DNA of 64,000 nt from SLRI01 sp964460465 (GTDB lineage: Bacteria > Pseudomonadota > Alphaproteobacteria > Geminicoccales > Geminicoccaceae). Where the stretch lies: the NCBI GenBank assembly GCA_964460465.1, contig CAYWSB010000002.1, forward strand, positions 70,921 to 134,920, read 5' to 3'. Numbering within the stretch: the stretch's first letter is position 1; every line of letters begins with the position of its first letter. The notes below the pieces were generated by a model, which was not told where the DNA came from, made no database searches, and was given only the letters and a program-made list of their open reading frames with translations. This document shows, piece after piece, positions 1-8,791 of this stretch. The translations under genes were made by a program, and so were the position numbers.

Positions 1-421
1 TGTCGGAGAGCAGCTTGACGATGATGATGGTCGAGGAAAACGTCAGCGCCACGGCGACATAGATGCTGGTGACGGCATCTAGGCCCAGCCCCAGGCAGAT
101 GAAGAAGCCGATGCCGGCCGTGAACGCGACCTGGCCGAGGCCGGTGGTCAAGGCCACCGTGCCGAGCGTTCTGACCAGCTTCACGTCCAGCTTGATGCCG
201 ACCAGGAAGAGCAGAATGGCGATGCCGAGCTCGGCCAGGAGGTGGATCTGGTCGGGCGACTGGGTGATGTGCAGCACCGACGGGCCGGCGATAATGCCGA
301 CTGCGATGAAGCTCACGATCAGCGGCTGGCGGGCGAGGACGCCGAGGAACCCCACCACCGCGGCGAGCGTCAGCAGCGCCGCGATCTCGTAGAAGACGTT
401 CTCCGCGATGAAGTCGGTCAA
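1..421 (-). CDS. CPA2-family monovalent cation:proton antiporter, N-terminal part (runs off the window)
   Basis: Reading the minus strand from a TTG at 421 gives about 140 residues of a polytopic membrane protein that stays open to the window edge. Hydrophobic segments alternate with the family landmarks GIIAGPSVL, ELGIAILLFLVGIKLD and TFSSTIIIVKLLSD, which are typical of KefB/KefC/RosB-like Na+/H+ or K+/H+ exchangers. The only in-frame candidates before an upstream TAA are TTG at 421 and TTG at 451, so the start is uncertain. A C-terminal TrkA-N nucleotide-binding domain is common in the family but would lie outside the window. Exchange specificity cannot be told from this fragment. Confidence 0.85.
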   Translation of the reverse strand, partial: MTDFIAENVFYEIAALLTLAAVVGFLGVLARQPLIVSFIAVGIIAGPSVLHITQSPDQIHLLAELGIAILLFLVGIKLDVKLVRTLGTVALTTGLGQVAFTAGIGFFICLGLGLDAVTSIYVAVALTFSSTIIIVKLLSD

Positions 422-505
422 GGCCGGCTCGGCTCCGCTGCTGGTCCGCAATCGGCGCCGTTATAGCAAGCTTCGCCCGGCGATGAAGGTCGGCCGGGAC
501 CGATT

Positions 506-1381
506 TCAGGCGGCCTGTGCCTTTTGCCCCTGGACGAAGGCTGCACGGATGTGCCGCGCCAGCTCCTCGGCGATGTCGGAGGCGCCGGCGCGCGGCAGAT
601 AGAGGCAGATGTGGAAGTCCGGAAGCCTGGGCAGGCCGCTGTCGGGGCCGAGGATGACGAGGTTGGCGGGCACGCAGGAGGCGAGCAGGGCCGTGACCCC
701 GAGATCGGCCTCGACGCTGACGTAGAGCGGCTGCATCGCGCTGGTCTCGCAAACCGAGCGCCAGTTGCGACCGGCCTTGGCCAGCCGCTCCAGCACGGCG
801 TTCCTGAAGATGCAGGACTGGTCGCCGAGCGCCACCGGCAGCGGGTCGCGCCGAAAGGCGGTGCCGTTCGGTGCACCGGCCCAGACGAGCGGGTCGCGCA
901 GCAGCTTCTCGCCGCCGCGCCGGGGGCTCTGCTCGGTCGTCAGGCAGAGGTCGATGGCGCCGTTCTCGAGCTGCTCCAGGAGCTCGATCGTGACTCCGGC
1001 GACGATGAAGACGCGGACGTCGGGCCAGGCCTTGTCGAAGCTCTTGAGGATCGGGGCGATAAACGGCGAGACGATGTCGTGTGGCACACCGAGCCGGACC
1101 TCGCCGGCGAAGTCCGGGGCGGTCATGGCGGCCCAGATCTCGTCGTTGAGGTCGAGGAGCCGCGGTGCCTTGGCGAGCAGCATGCCGCCGCCGGATGTGA
1201 GTCTGAGCTTCTTCTGGTCGCGCTCGAACAGCGGGCGGTCAAGCAGCTCCTCGAGCCGCTTGATCTGCTGGCTGACCGCAGCCTGGGTCAGGTGGAGCTG
1301 GCGGGCCGCCGTGGTCATGCTGCCGGTCTCGGCGACCGCGACGAAGCTACGAAGCAGGCCGGTGTCGATGTTGCGCCGCAT
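506..1381 (-). CDS. LysR-family transcriptional regulator
   Basis: 291-residue LysR-type regulator. The N-terminal winged helix-turn-helix covers about residues 1-65 (TGSMTTAARQLHLTQAAVSQQ, then RPLFER), followed by the periplasmic-binding-protein-like effector domain (GEVRLGVPHDIVSPFIAPIL). An in-frame start at 1447 exists, but ATG at 1381 places the protein at the family's usual N-terminus and leaves a normal 150-bp divergent promoter region. The gene is divergent from a DUF1127 gene, a common pairing in Alphaproteobacteria that suggests the regulator controls that neighbour. Two inverted repeats in the shared intergenic DNA are candidate binding sites. The effector is unknown. Confidence 0.92.
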   Translation of the reverse strand: MRRNIDTGLLRSFVAVAETGSMTTAARQLHLTQAAVSQQIKRLEELLDRPLFERDQKKLRLTSGGGMLLAKAPRLLDLNDEIWAAMTAPDFAGEVRLGVPHDIVSPFIAPILKSFDKAWPDVRVFIVAGVTIELLEQLENGAIDLCLTTEQSPRRGGEKLLRDPLVWAGAPNGTAFRRDPLPVALGDQSCIFRNAVLERLAKAGRNWRSVCETSAMQPLYVSVEADLGVTALLASCVPANLVILGPDSGLPRLPDFHICLYLPRAGASDIAEELARHIRAAFVQGQKAQAA

Positions 1382-1407
1382 GGTCGGTTTCCTCGAGCGG
1401 TGGTCGT

Positions 1408-1441
1408 ATCGTGAATAACGATCGCTTATGTTGAGCATAAG
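1408..1441. promoter_or_regulatory. Divergent LysR/DUF1127 intergenic inverted repeats (putative LysR operator)
   Basis: Two palindromes lie back to back: ATCGT-N5-ACGAT (1408-1422) and CTTATG-TTGAG-CATAAG (1425-1441). A further CTTATG half-site follows at 1456-1461. The second palindrome contains the T-N11-A architecture of LysR boxes. The position, just upstream of the regulator's ATG at 1381 and about 90 bp before the divergent gene, fits autorepression plus activation of the neighbour. Binding itself is inferred. Confidence 0.5.
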
Positions 1442-1531
1442 AAACATTCGTTTCCCTTATGCTGCAGCGCAGCCTATCTTGTCAATCGTGGACGGGCGGC
1501 AGTGGCCCGTCGCTCATTTGGAGTAGCGACC

Positions 1532-1795
1532 ATGCAGACGGCGACGTTCGAGCGGAACCCGGCGACCATGGGCAGGCTGCCGCTGGCCCGGCTGCTTTCG
1601 CCCTCGGCATTCGGCACCTTTCTCCTCAAGCTCTGGCAGAGCAACCGTGAGCGGCAGCGCTTGGCCGACCTCGATCCGCGGCTGTTGCGCGACATGGGCA
1701 TCGACCCCATGGCGGCGGCACACGAGGTCGAGCGGCCGTTCTGGCAGCTCACTGCCCATCACGAGGTCGAGCTGCGGCGCACGCTCGGCGTGTGA
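1532..1795 (+). CDS. DUF1127 domain protein
   Basis: 87-residue basic protein ending in the DUF1127 signature (RQRLADLDPRLLRDMGID, about residues 43-60). The ATG at 1532 has a GGAG ribosome binding site eight bases upstream and is preferred over an earlier in-frame codon at 1502. DUF1127 proteins are small. Studied alphaproteobacterial members have been linked to RNA-level regulation of stress and phosphate or C1 metabolism, but no role can be assigned here. It is divergent from a LysR regulator. Confidence 0.85.
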   Translation: MQTATFERNPATMGRLPLARLLSPSAFGTFLLKLWQSNRERQRLADLDPRLLRDMGIDPMAAAHEVERPFWQLTAHHEVELRRTLGV

Positions 1796-1893
1796 CACCG
1801 CCCGGTCGCGGCTTGTCCGGGACTGCCGGCTCGGCTAGCAAGGCCCGAGCCGGCAGTGCGGCCGGCGATGCGCAACCAGCCCGGTCGACACTC

Positions 1894-2337
1894 ATGGCGA
1901 CGACCTCCGCGGACCCCGGGCCCTCGGCCCGGACGGTGGCCCTCATCGAGCGCTACTACGCCGCGTTCAACGCGGGCGATCCGGAAGCGATGCTGGGCTG
2001 CCTCGCGGACGACGTCGTGCACGACGTCAACCAGGGCAGCCGGCGGTACGGCAAGGCGGCTTTCCGGGCCTTTTCCCAGCACATGTCTCGATGCTACGCC
2101 GAGCAGCTCCGCGACATCGTCGTCATGGCGAGCGCCGACGGGGCACGGGCGGCGGCGGAGTTCGTCGTCGACGGCCGCTACCTCGCGACCGATACGGGCC
2201 TGCCCGTGGCCAGGGGGCAGACCTACAGCCTGCCGGCCGGAACCTTCTTCGCGCTCCAGGGCGGGCTGATCGCCCAGGTGACGACCTACTACAATCTCCA
2301 GGCTTGGCTGGCCCAGGTCGGTGGCGATGGCGGCTGA
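1894..2337 (+). CDS. SnoaL-like / ketosteroid-isomerase-related protein
   Basis: 147 residues with a SnoaL-like NTF2-fold pattern: LIERYYAAFNAGDPEAMLGCLADDVVHDVNQG at the N-terminus, GKAAFRAFSQHM in the middle and a final FFALQGGLIAQVTTYYNLQAW strand. The family includes isomerases, cyclases and many proteins of unknown function. ATG at 1894 is chosen because the upstream in-frame segment from 1792 is low-complexity Gly/Ala/Arg and unlike the family. The stop overlaps the start of the following GNAT gene, so the two are probably co-translated. Confidence 0.75.
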   Translation: MATTSADPGPSARTVALIERYYAAFNAGDPEAMLGCLADDVVHDVNQGSRRYGKAAFRAFSQHMSRCYAEQLRDIVVMASADGARAAAEFVVDGRYLATDTGLPVARGQTYSLPAGTFFALQGGLIAQVTTYYNLQAWLAQVGGDGG

Positions 2338-2935
2338 GCCGGACAGGGTCCGGGTCGAGGCTCGTACCGGTGCGGCGATCGCCCCGATCCTGAAGGACCT
2401 CGCCCGGCTCAGGATCGCCGTCTTTCGCGACTTCCCCTATCTCTACGACGGCGATCTTGCCTACGAGGCCTGGTACCTCGAACGGTTCGCCGCGGCACCG
2501 GACGCTCTCGTGGCCGCGGCCGTCGCCGGCGACCGGCTTGTGGGGGCGGCCACCGCCGTGCCGCTGGTGCACGAGCACGACGATTTCCAGGCACCATTCC
2601 GCCGCCACGGGATCGATCCGCGAGACGTGTTCTACCTCGCCGAATCGGTTCTCCTGCCGGCGCATCGCGGGCAGGGGATCGGCCACGCCTTCTTCGACCT
2701 GCGCGAGACCGCCGGCCGCCGGCAGAGCTTCGCCACCGCCGCGTTCTGTGCGGTGGTGCGGCCCGACGACCACCCGCTCCGGCCCGAGGGCTACCGGCCG
2801 CTCGACGCCTTCTGGCGCCAGCGCGGCTATCGGCCCGTGCCGGGGATGGCGACCACCTTCCCGTGGAAGGACCTGGGCGACGCCGTGGAGACGACCAAGC
2901 CTATGCAGTTTTGGACGAAGGCGCTGGAACCCTGA
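2321..2935 (+). CDS. GNAT-family N-acetyltransferase
   Basis: 204-residue GNAT-like protein. The acetyl-CoA-binding motif A appears as ESVLLPAHRGQGIGHAFFD (about residues 108-126), in which the R-G-Q-G-I-G core contacts the pyrophosphate arm of acetyl-CoA. The C-terminus carries a typical FWRQRGYRPVPGMATTFPW segment. Translation likely begins at GTG 2321 or ATG 2327, overlapping the end of the SnoaL-like gene by 11-17 nt, so the pair is translationally coupled. The substrate is unknown. Confidence 0.85.
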   Translation: MAMAAEPDRVRVEARTGAAIAPILKDLARLRIAVFRDFPYLYDGDLAYEAWYLERFAAAPDALVAAAVAGDRLVGAATAVPLVHEHDDFQAPFRRHGIDPRDVFYLAESVLLPAHRGQGIGHAFFDLRETAGRRQSFATAAFCAVVRPDDHPLRPEGYRPLDAFWRQRGYRPVPGMATTFPWKDLGDAVETTKPMQFWTKALEP

Positions 2936-4341
2936 AGCCCCGACCCGACGTCCCGCGAAGGCGCCTGCCGCCCGGGCCGCCGGCCGGTCCCCTGAATGCG
3001 GTCCGGTCCTCCGGCACCTTGTGTCGTCTCGTCCTTTGTCTGCAGCTCGCTCTGGCCTTGTTGGCCCCGGCTCCAGCTCCGGCGGCGCAGACGCTCGATG
3101 GCCTCGTCGCCCGGCACGGCTTCGCCGCCGACGCGGTCGCGGTCGTCGTCGAGGAGGTCGAGACCGGGCGCCGGCTCGTCGATCACCGCGGGGCGGCGCC
3201 CGGCCTGCCGGCCTCGACCCTGAAGCTGGTGACGGCGCTCGTCGCCCTCGATGCGCTCGGGTCTGAGCATCGTTTCGTCACCCGGCTCTGGATCACGGGT
3301 GCGGTGGACGGCGCCGGTCGGCTCGACGGGGACGTGGCCATCGAGGGCGGCGGCGACCCGCTGCTCGACATCGACGGGTTGATGACCCTGGCCACCGCCC
3401 TGCGCGCGGCCGGCGTGCGTACCGTCGCCGGCCGGTTCCTGCTCGACGACGCCCTGCTGCCGCAGTTGCCGCTGGTCAACGACCGCCAGCCGATCGATGC
3501 CGGCTACAATGCCGGCATCGGCGCCCTCTCCTTGGCCTTCAACCGGGTGCAGCGGCCAGCCGGCGGCGGCTTCACCATCCCCGCACTGCGCGAGCGCGGG
3601 CCCGCCTGGCGCCGGCTGCCGATGGACCGGTCGGCCGTGGTGCCGGTGCAGGACGCAGGTCTGCATGCAGCCCGCGTCTTTCGCGATCTTGCGGCCTCGC
3701 TGGGCGTGGGGCTGTCCGAGCCGGAGCGGGCGGCGCGGCCGGCCGGGGCCACGCTGGTCGCCCGGGTCGAGAGCCGGCCGCTGCGCGACATCGTCCAGGC
3801 GATGCTGCTCTTCAGCAACAACCAGATCGCGGAGATCGTCGGTCTCGCCGCCACGGGGGCTTCGAGCCTCGAGGCTTCGGCCGCCACCATGACGGTGACC
3901 GTCCAGGCGGCGCTGCCCGGGGTCGACTGGCGCGGCTTTCACATGACCAATCACTCGGGCCTCGATCCGCGCGCCACGGCCACGGCCGACCAGCTCCTGG
4001 CAATCCTCCAGCTCGCCGAGCAGCGCCACGGCATCCTGCCGCTGCTGCCCGCCGCCGGCTGGTCGGGCAGCCTGGAGGGCAGGTTCCGCACGCCCGACGC
4101 TGCGCTCCGCGTCTGGGCCAAGACCGGGTCGCTGGACTTCGCCTCGGCCCTCGTGGGGTATGTCCTGCCGGCCTCGGGCCGCCCCTTGCGGCTGGCCGTG
4201 CTGATCACAGACGCGGCCGGCCGCGTCGAGCGCGACGCGGTCGAGGTGCCGACCGCCGCCATGCGCCGGGCGATCGACGACTTCACGAGCCGCGCCCGCG
4301 ACCTGCGCGACGAGCTGGCCGTCTGGGCGCTGGCGCGGTGA
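2863..4341 (+). CDS. D-alanyl-D-alanine carboxypeptidase / PBP4-type serine peptidase (S13)
   Basis: Periplasmic penicillin-binding-protein-fold peptidase acting on peptidoglycan stem peptides. All three active-site motifs are visible: SxxK (PASTLKLVT), SxN (FSNNQIAEI) and KTG (WAKTGSLDF). Their wide spacing fits PBP4/DacB rather than DacA. The longest reading frame from 2863 has an arginine- and proline-rich N-terminus that overlaps the GNAT gene by 73 nt. A TTG at 3019 would give a cleaner signal peptide (CRLVLCLQLALALLAPAPA, cleavage near PAPAAQ) and about 440 residues. The start is therefore uncertain; the rest of the gene is clear. Confidence 0.88.
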   Translation: MEGPGRRRGDDQAYAVLDEGAGTLKPRPDVPRRRLPPGPPAGPLNAVRSSGTLCRLVLCLQLALALLAPAPAPAAQTLDGLVARHGFAADAVAVVVEEVETGRRLVDHRGAAPGLPASTLKLVTALVALDALGSEHRFVTRLWITGAVDGAGRLDGDVAIEGGGDPLLDIDGLMTLATALRAAGVRTVAGRFLLDDALLPQLPLVNDRQPIDAGYNAGIGALSLAFNRVQRPAGGGFTIPALRERGPAWRRLPMDRSAVVPVQDAGLHAARVFRDLAASLGVGLSEPERAARPAGATLVARVESRPLRDIVQAMLLFSNNQIAEIVGLAATGASSLEASAATMTVTVQAALPGVDWRGFHMTNHSGLDPRATATADQLLAILQLAEQRHGILPLLPAAGWSGSLEGRFRTPDAALRVWAKTGSLDFASALVGYVLPASGRPLRLAVLITDAAGRVERDAVEVPTAAMRRAIDDFTSRARDLRDELAVWALAR

Positions 4342-4344
4342 GCC

Positions 4345-5184
4345 TCAGTCCGGCAGCGTGCTGAGCAGGAACAGGGCGCGGTTCAAGTCGCCGGGGTCGG
4401 CATCGCCGAAGCTCGCGCTGTAGATGCGCTCGAGCAGCGGCGAGCGGAAGATGCGGCTGATGGCACTGTCCACCGCGAGCCGGAAGGCGGTGTCGCCGAG
4501 CGGCATGGCGAGGGCGTAGGGCTCGTGGCTGAACTGCCGCTCGCCGACCCGGAGCTTGTCCGGTGCATCGCTCGTGAGCTGCAGGAAGACGAGGATGGCG
4601 CGATCGGCGAAATAGGCGTCGATGCTGCCGTCCTCCACCGACGCGACGCCGGCCTGGTGGCTGTCGACGCCCACGAACGTGGCGGTGAGCCCGGCCGCGG
4701 TGAGCTCGCGCTCGAGCACCGCCTCGGTGGTGGTGCCGCGGCGCACGCCGATCGTCTTGCCGGCGAGCTCGGTGAACGAGGCCGGGCCGCCCTCGCGGTA
4801 GAGCACACCCATGCCGGTGACGAAGGTCGGCACCGAGAAGTCGACCACGGCCCGCCTCGCCAGCGTCACGGTGGTGGCGCCGCAGAGGAGGTCGATGCGG
4901 CCCTCGGTGACGGCGTCGAAACGGTCCTCGGTTGTCACCTCGACATACTCGACCGCGAGCCCGGCGAGGCCCAGCTGCTGCTTGAGCTCGGCCGCCACCG
5001 CGCGGCAGAGCTCGACCGTGTAGCCGGCGGGCTCGCCGAGCTTGTTCCGGAACGAGAAGGCGATGGCGTCGGTCCGCACGCCGAGCCGGATCGTGCCCCG
5101 CTCCGTGATGCCCGCGAGCGTATCGGCCATGGCCGCCGCGGGCAGGGCCAGAAGAGCCAGGGCCGCGAGCCAGTTCTTGATCAT
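4345..5184 (-). CDS. Amino-acid-type ABC transporter substrate-binding protein (SBP family 3)
   Basis: 279-residue periplasmic binding protein. It has a Sec signal peptide (KNWLAALALLALPAAAMAD) followed by the family-3 pattern GTIRLGVRTDAIAFSFRN, GYTVELCRAVA and RIDLLCGATTVTLARR. ATG at 5184 has GGGAGG just upstream and is chosen over an earlier codon at 5241. No permease or ATPase gene is adjacent, so it is an orphan binding protein in this window. It may feed an importer encoded elsewhere or act as a sensor. The ligand is probably a polar amino acid, but it cannot be specified. Confidence 0.85.
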   Translation of the reverse strand: MIKNWLAALALLALPAAAMADTLAGITERGTIRLGVRTDAIAFSFRNKLGEPAGYTVELCRAVAAELKQQLGLAGLAVEYVEVTTEDRFDAVTEGRIDLLCGATTVTLARRAVVDFSVPTFVTGMGVLYREGGPASFTELAGKTIGVRRGTTTEAVLERELTAAGLTATFVGVDSHQAGVASVEDGSIDAYFADRAILVFLQLTSDAPDKLRVGERQFSHEPYALAMPLGDTAFRLAVDSAISRIFRSPLLERIYSASFGDADPGDLNRALFLLSTLPD

Positions 5185-5246
5185 CGAGTGCCTCCCTTGG
5201 GCGTCATGAAAGGGCCGCCGCGTCCGGCCTGCGGTCGACACGAGCC

Positions 5247-7232
5247 TCAGGCGAAGGTCATCAGCACCTGGTCGGCACTCACCGTGTCCCGGGTGGCAAC
5301 GGTGACCGAGGCCACCACGGCGTCCCGCTCGGCCTTGAGCACGTTCTCCATCTTCATGGCCTCGAGGATGCAGAGCGTCTGCCCCGTCTTGACCTCCTCG
5401 CCCACCGTCACGGCCACGGCCACGATCATGCCCGGCATCGGCGACAGCAGCATCCTCGAGGTGTCGGGCGGCGGCTTCTCCGGCATCAGCATCGCCAGCT
5501 CGTGCGCCCGCCGGCGGCGGACCATGACCTGGACCGCGGCGCCACGGTGGGTGAAGGCGAAGCCCTCGGGCAGGCGCTTGCAGCCGGCGGCGATCATCAG
5601 GCCGTCGATGCTGGCGCGCGCCAGCTCCATGCCGGGCCGCCAGTGGAGGACCAGCTCCATGGGCGGCTCGCCGTCGAGCGAGACGGCGTAGGCGCCGTCG
5701 CGCTCGACCGCCTCGACCACGTAGGCGGTGCCGTCGAGATAGGCGACGAAGGCGGCGGGCGGCTGCAGCCGGACACCGGGCAGCTGGCCGCTGATCCGCT
5801 GCGCCCGCGCGAGCTGGCGCGCGCGCATGGCCGTCGCCATGGCCACCAGCCGGCGGGCAGCGGCCCGGTCGAGCGGCGGCGGGGTGAACTTGTCGCCGTA
5901 TTCCTCGGCGATGAAGTTGGTGGTGAGCCGGCCTTCGGCGAAGCGGGAATGGCCGATCACGGCGTTGAGGAAGGAGAGGTTGTGGCCCGGCCCCTCGATG
6001 ACGAAGTTGTCGAGGGCCTCGGCCATCCGCTCGATCGCCGCCGTCCGGTCAGGCGCGTGGGTGCAGAGCTTGGCGATCATCGGGTCGTAGTGGAGCGACA
6101 CCTCACCGCCCTCGACCACCCCGCTGTCGACGCGCACCCCTGGGCCGGTCGGCTCCACGTAGGTGACGAGCCGGCCGGTCGAGGGCAGGAAGCCCCGGGC
6201 CGGGTCCTCGGCGTAGACCCGGGCCTCGATCGCCCAGCCGTCCATGCGGACCGCGGCCTGGTCGAAGGCGAGCTTCTCGCCGGCGGCGATGCGGATCATC
6301 TGCTCGACGAGATCGAGGCCGGTGACGAGCTCGGTCACCGGGTGCTCGACCTGCAGGCGGGTGTTCATCTCGAGGAAGTAGAAGTGGCGGTCCTTGTCGA
6401 CGATGAACTCGACCGTGCCGGCCGAGTGGTAGCCGACGGCGCGGGCGAGCTCGACCGCCTGCTCGCCCATGGCCCGGCGGGTGGTGGCGTCGAGGAAGGG
6501 CGATGGGGCCTCCTCGATGACCTTCTGGTGGCGCCGCTGGATCGAGCACTCGCGCTCGCCGAGATGGAGCGTGGTGCCGTGCCGGTCGGCCAGGACCTGG
6601 ATCTCGATGTGGCGTGGCTCGAGGATGAACTTCTCGATGAACACCCGGTCGTCGCCGAAGGAGGAGCGCGCCTCGGAGCGCGCCCGCTCGAGGCCGTCGA
6701 GCAGCTCGCTTTCGGCAAAGGCGATGCGCATGCCCTTGCCGCCGCCACCGGCCGAGGCCTTGAGCATCACCGGGTAGCCGATCTCCGCGGCGATGCGCCG
6801 TGCCTGGTCGGGGTCGGCGATGGCCTCGAGCGTGCCGGGCACGGTCGAGACGCCGGCCTCGCGCGCCAGCCGCTTGCTCTCGATCTTGTCGCCCATGGCC
6901 TGGATGGCGCGGACCGGCGGGCCGATGAAGGTGATGTTCTCGGCCGCCAGCGCCTCGGCGAAGGCGGCGTTCTCGGAAAGAAAGCCGTAGCCCGGGTGGA
7001 CGGCATCGGCCCCGGTGGCCCTGCAGGCCGCGACGATCCTGTCGATCTTGAGATAGCTCTCGGCCGCCGGGGCCGGGCCGAGCAGCACGTCCTCGTCGGC
7101 CATCTTGACGTGGAGTGCCCGGGCGTCGGCCTCGGAGCAGACGGCGACCGTCCTGATGCCGAGCTTCTTGCAGGTCTTGATGATCCGGCAGGCGATCTCG
7201 CCGCGGTTGGCGATGAGGATTTTCTCGAACAC
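5247..7232 (-). CDS. pccA: Propionyl/acetyl-CoA carboxylase alpha subunit (biotin carboxylase + BCCP)
   Basis: 661-residue biotin-dependent carboxylase subunit. The N-terminal biotin carboxylase begins FEKILIANRGEIACRI and contains the ATP-grasp glycine loop KASAGGGGKGMRIA and the MNTRLQVEHPVTE motif. The C-terminal biotinyl domain carries AMKM, with the biotinylated lysine at about residue 627. The GTG start at 7232 has GGGGGAA seven bases upstream. An upstream extension in the same frame is only a shadow of the beta gene. It lies 26 nt behind the beta-subunit gene in one operon. The context (pccB, adenosyltransferase, mmsA) favours propionyl-CoA to methylmalonyl-CoA conversion over acetyl-, methylcrotonyl- or geranyl-CoA, but specificity is inferred. 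Confidence 0.93.
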   Translation of the reverse strand: MFEKILIANRGEIACRIIKTCKKLGIRTVAVCSEADARALHVKMADEDVLLGPAPAAESYLKIDRIVAACRATGADAVHPGYGFLSENAAFAEALAAENITFIGPPVRAIQAMGDKIESKRLAREAGVSTVPGTLEAIADPDQARRIAAEIGYPVMLKASAGGGGKGMRIAFAESELLDGLERARSEARSSFGDDRVFIEKFILEPRHIEIQVLADRHGTTLHLGERECSIQRRHQKVIEEAPSPFLDATTRRAMGEQAVELARAVGYHSAGTVEFIVDKDRHFYFLEMNTRLQVEHPVTELVTGLDLVEQMIRIAAGEKLAFDQAAVRMDGWAIEARVYAEDPARGFLPSTGRLVTYVEPTGPGVRVDSGVVEGGEVSLHYDPMIAKLCTHAPDRTAAIERMAEALDNFVIEGPGHNLSFLNAVIGHSRFAEGRLTTNFIAEEYGDKFTPPPLDRAAARRLVAMATAMRARQLARAQRISGQLPGVRLQPPAAFVAYLDGTAYVVEAVERDGAYAVSLDGEPPMELVLHWRPGMELARASIDGLMIAAGCKRLPEGFAFTHRGAAVQVMVRRRRAHELAMLMPEKPPPDTSRMLLSPMPGMIVAVAVTVGEEVKTGQTLCILEAMKMENVLKAERDAVVASVTVATRDTVSADQVLMTFA

Positions 7233-7258
7233 GGGCGGTTCCCCCGAAAGCGCTGCCG

Positions 7259-8791
7259 TCAGAGCGGAATGTTGCCGTGCTTGCGCCACGGCTTCTGGGT
7301 GCGCTTGCCCTGCAGCCAGCGCAGCGCCTGCCCGACCCGCCGCCGCGTGCCGTGCGGCATGATCACGTCGTCGATGAAGCCCCGCCTGGCGGCGACGAAC
7401 GGGTTGGCGAAGCGCTCGCGATACTCCTCGGTCCGCGCCTCGAGCTTGGCCGGGTCGCCGGCGTCGCTCCTGAAGATGATCTCGACCGCCCCCTTGGGCC
7501 CCATCACCGCGATCTCGGCCGTGGGCCAGGCGTAGTTGACGTCGCCGCCCAGATGCTTCGAGCTCATGACGTCGTAGGCGCCGCCATAGGCTTTGCGCGT
7601 GATCACCGTGACCTTGGGCACCGTCGCCTCGGTGAAGGCGTAGAGCAGCTTGGCCCCGTGCTTGATGATGCCGCCGAACTCCTGGGTGGTGCCGGGGAGG
7701 AAGCCCGGCACGTCGACGAAGGTGACGATCGGGATGTTGAAGCAGTCGCAGAAGCGGACGAACCGGGCGGCCTTGCGCGAGCTGTCGATGTCGAGGCAGC
7801 CGGCGAGCACCAAGGGCTGGTTGGCGACGACGCCGACGGTCGACCCGCCGACCCGCGCGAAGCCGGTCAGGATGTTCCTGGCGTAGTCCGGCTGCAGCTC
7901 GAAGAAGTCGCCTTCGTCGACGACCTTCCGGATCAGCTCGGCCATGTCGTAGGGCTGGTTGGGGTTGGCCGGGACCAGCGTGTCGAGCGAGTGGTCGTCG
8001 CGCTCGATCGGGTCCTCGGTTGGCCACACCGGCGGCTTCTCGAGGTTCGAGGACGGCAGGAAGTCCATGAACCGGCGCAGCTCGGCCATGGCCTCGACGT
8101 CGTTCTCGAAGGCGAGGTCGGCCACTCCGGACTTCCGGGTGTGGGTCGAGGCGCCGCCGAGCTCCTCCTGCGTCACCTTCTCATTGGTCACGGTGCGAAC
8201 CACCTCGGGACCGGTGACGAACATGTAGGAGCTGTCGCGGACCATGAAGATGAAGTCGGTCATCGCCGGCGAGTAGACCGCACCGCCCGCGCAGGGGCCG
8301 CAGATGATGCTGATCTGCGGGATCACGCCGGACCCCTTGACGTTGCGGACGAAGACCTCGGCGTAGGCGGCGAGCGAATCCACGCCTTCCTGGATGCGGG
8401 CGCCACCCGAATCGTTGAGCCCGATGATCGGTGCCCCGACCTCGAGTGCCCGGTCCATGATCTTGGCGATCTTGGCCGCATGGCTCTCCGAGAGCGAGCC
8501 GCCGAAGACGGTGAAGTCCTGACTGAAGACGAAGACGAGCCGGCCGTTGATGGTGCCCTGGCCGGTAACCACGCCGTCACCCGGGATGTGCTGCTGGTCC
8601 ATGCCGAACTGGGTGCAACGGTGCTCGACGAACATGTCGCATTCCTCGAACGAGCCCGCATCGAGGAGCAGCTCGACCCGCTCGCGGGCGGTGAGCTTGC
8701 CGCGGCCGTGCTGCGCCGCGATCCGCCGCGCGCCTCCCCCCATGCGGGCCGCCTCGCGCTTGGCCTCCAGCTTGTCGAGGATGTCCTGCAC
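7259..8791 (-). CDS. pccB: Propionyl-CoA carboxylase beta subunit (carboxyltransferase)
   Basis: About 510 residues with the two-lobed carboxyltransferase fold: GKLTARERVELLLD, then the first oxyanion site NDSGGARIQEG and the second near GFLPGTTQEFGGIIKHGAK. The C-terminus ends WRKHGNIPL, as in many PccB proteins. I chose GTG at 8791 because it starts at the usual QDILDKLE and gives the typical length. An in-frame GTG at 8833 would add 14 unusual residues. The gene is upstream of pccA in the same operon. The product transfers CO2 from biotin to the acyl-CoA. The QFGM and YGGAYDVMSSKHL segments match propionyl-CoA carboxylases. Confidence 0.93.
   Translation of the reverse strand: MQDILDKLEAKREAARMGGGARRIAAQHGRGKLTARERVELLLDAGSFEECDMFVEHRCTQFGMDQQHIPGDGVVTGQGTINGRLVFVFSQDFTVFGGSLSESHAAKIAKIMDRALEVGAPIIGLNDSGGARIQEGVDSLAAYAEVFVRNVKGSGVIPQISIICGPCAGGAVYSPAMTDFIFMVRDSSYMFVTGPEVVRTVTNEKVTQEELGGASTHTRKSGVADLAFENDVEAMAELRRFMDFLPSSNLEKPPVWPTEDPIERDDHSLDTLVPANPNQPYDMAELIRKVVDEGDFFELQPDYARNILTGFARVGGSTVGVVANQPLVLAGCLDIDSSRKAARFVRFCDCFNIPIVTFVDVPGFLPGTTQEFGGIIKHGAKLLYAFTEATVPKVTVITRKAYGGAYDVMSSKHLGGDVNYAWPTAEIAVMGPKGAVEIIFRSDAGDPAKLEARTEEYRERFANPFVAARRGFIDDVIMPHGTRRRVGQALRWLQGKRTQKPWRKHGNIPL

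Noticed and set aside
524..1414. Long plus-strand open frame antisense to the LysR gene
   Set aside because: Its translation is Glu/Asp/Gly/Arg-rich with no family pattern, and it mirrors the codon bias of the real minus-strand gene. Many similar long antisense frames (for example 5502-7535, 7277-9046, 52905-54863, 57644-60346) are shadows of high-GC genes.
7233..8027. N-terminal extension of the biotin carboxylase frame into pccB
   Set aside because: The extension is a shadow of the carboxyltransferase gene. The GTG at 7232 has a strong ribosome binding site and gives the standard N-terminus.
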